Positions 17,528 through 18,126 of a stretch of 18,126 nucleotides of DNA are shown piece by piece. The position numbers and the translations under genes are program-made. Source of the stretch: Oehlia diaphana. Lineage: Eukaryota > Glomeromycota > Glomeromycetes > Glomerales > Glomeraceae. Numbering within the stretch: the first letter of the stretch is position 1; each line of letters begins with the position of its first letter. A model generated the notes under the pieces. It saw only the letters and a list, made by a program, of their open reading frames with translations, was not told where the DNA came from and ran no database searches. The DNA is taken from contig QZLH01002072.1 of NCBI GenBank assembly GCA_003833135.1, positions 1 through 18,126 of the forward strand, read 5' to 3'.

Positions 17528-18126
17528 TTAATTTTCATCTGTTTTAATATCTAAATTAAATATTAAATAAATTAATTTCACAAAAATAATTTGCAAGATT
17601 AATTCTTTTATATATCATAATACATACCTAATGACCCCAAATCATTAATCATATAATCATTCAAATCTTCACTTAATAGTACTTCATTTGCTTTTACATT
17701 AGCTTGTGAATCTTCACTTTCAAGAATTTCATTCAAATTTTTACTAGTAAAATCAAGTAAGCGACTTGTATAACATGCTTTAGGATGAGATTTAGTAACA
17801 AGATTGTTATGCTGCCCAATTGGTGCATTTATAAATTCCATAATGTTTCTTTTTAATTCGTTATTGACTTCTTTAGAACTGAAAATCCATTTTCCAATAA
17901 TGTTAAATACTTCTTCAGAAGATGGTCTTTTTAATGGATCTTCATTCCAACATCTTTTCATTAAATCTACATAACATTGTGGAGTATTTTCAATAATTTC
18001 AGGACGTTCACCATCTTTACAAATACTTAAACTAAGTTGAATGTCATGTGCTCTATTATTAAATGGTGGTACTCCAGATGTAAATTCCCACATAATCATA
18101 GAAAAACTATATATATCACTAGCTGG
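17528..18126 (-). CDS. TKL-like protein kinase, C-terminal part (5' end beyond the window)
   Basis: The frame enters at 18126 with PASDIYSFSMIMWEFTSG (subdomain IX), continues PPFNNRAHDIQLSLSICKDG and RPEIIENTPQCYVDLMKRCW, NEDPLKRPSSEEVFNIIGKW (subdomains X-XI), then a long tail with SHPKACYTSRLLDFTSKNL and a Ser/Glu/Asp-rich end. Without splicing it stops at 17608. The preferred model splices at 17628|17627 (G|GTATGT) to 17538, removing 89 bp ending AAAACAG, and finishes DEN-TAA at 17528-17530. The same last exon shape follows the + strand kinase. No lesion is visible in the portion seen. It would be a soluble cytoplasmic signalling kinase; the catalytic loop lies outside the window. Confidence 0.85.

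Overview
The window is very AT-rich eukaryotic DNA with 69-89 bp GT-AG introns, decayed transposons and members of a large TKL-like kinase family. That combination, and the wording of several proteins (kinase C-termini with HPxAxYxSRxLD, a KIAA1958/DUF3504-like recombinase, a DESAKDERT-type transposase), points to an arbuscular mycorrhizal fungus of the Rhizophagus type. This assignment is inference from recalled family features, not a database result. I saw no rRNA, no complete tRNA and no CRISPR array.

Layout. 1-156 holds the tail of an unrecognised, more GC-rich coding fragment. 603-1012 is a minisatellite with a period of about 52 bp. 1366-1869 holds two tandem decayed copies of one unrecognised reverse-strand gene tail. 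2730-2991 is a run of inverted repeats including a tRNA-like T-arm. 3000-6950 is mostly gene-free: a purine-biased tract, a hairpin with two TGASTCA sites, a T49/A33 junction, a 143 bp MITE flanked by TA, and microsatellites. 6954-7498 is a dead Tc1/mariner (IS630-like) transposase. 8065-8814 is a dead fragment resembling the region after the reverse transcriptase of a LINE. 10130-10610 (-) is a dead kinase tail. 10837-11041 (+) is a frameshifted fragment that resembles the C-terminal part of D5-like (DUF5906-type) helicase-primases.

The right third is the gene-bearing part. A three-exon kinase gene (11982-13548, +) has a zinc-knuckle-like N-terminus and an almost complete kinase domain, but carries one in-frame TAA and a probable one-base shift near its end. 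A second kinase (17528-18126, -) enters from the right edge, and the two genes converge. Between them lie a decayed Crypton-derived tyrosine recombinase-like gene (14593-16457, -), a 125 bp foldback element (16656-16780) and a 91-codon unrecognised open frame (17061-17336).

How it works together: the only plausibly functional products are the kinases, which by family would act in cytoplasmic signalling. Most of the rest is a graveyard of several mobile-element classes. The shared terminal mini-exon of the two kinases (G|AT GAA ... TAA) supports the splice models and suggests that the + strand copy has recently decayed at both ends of its reading frame.
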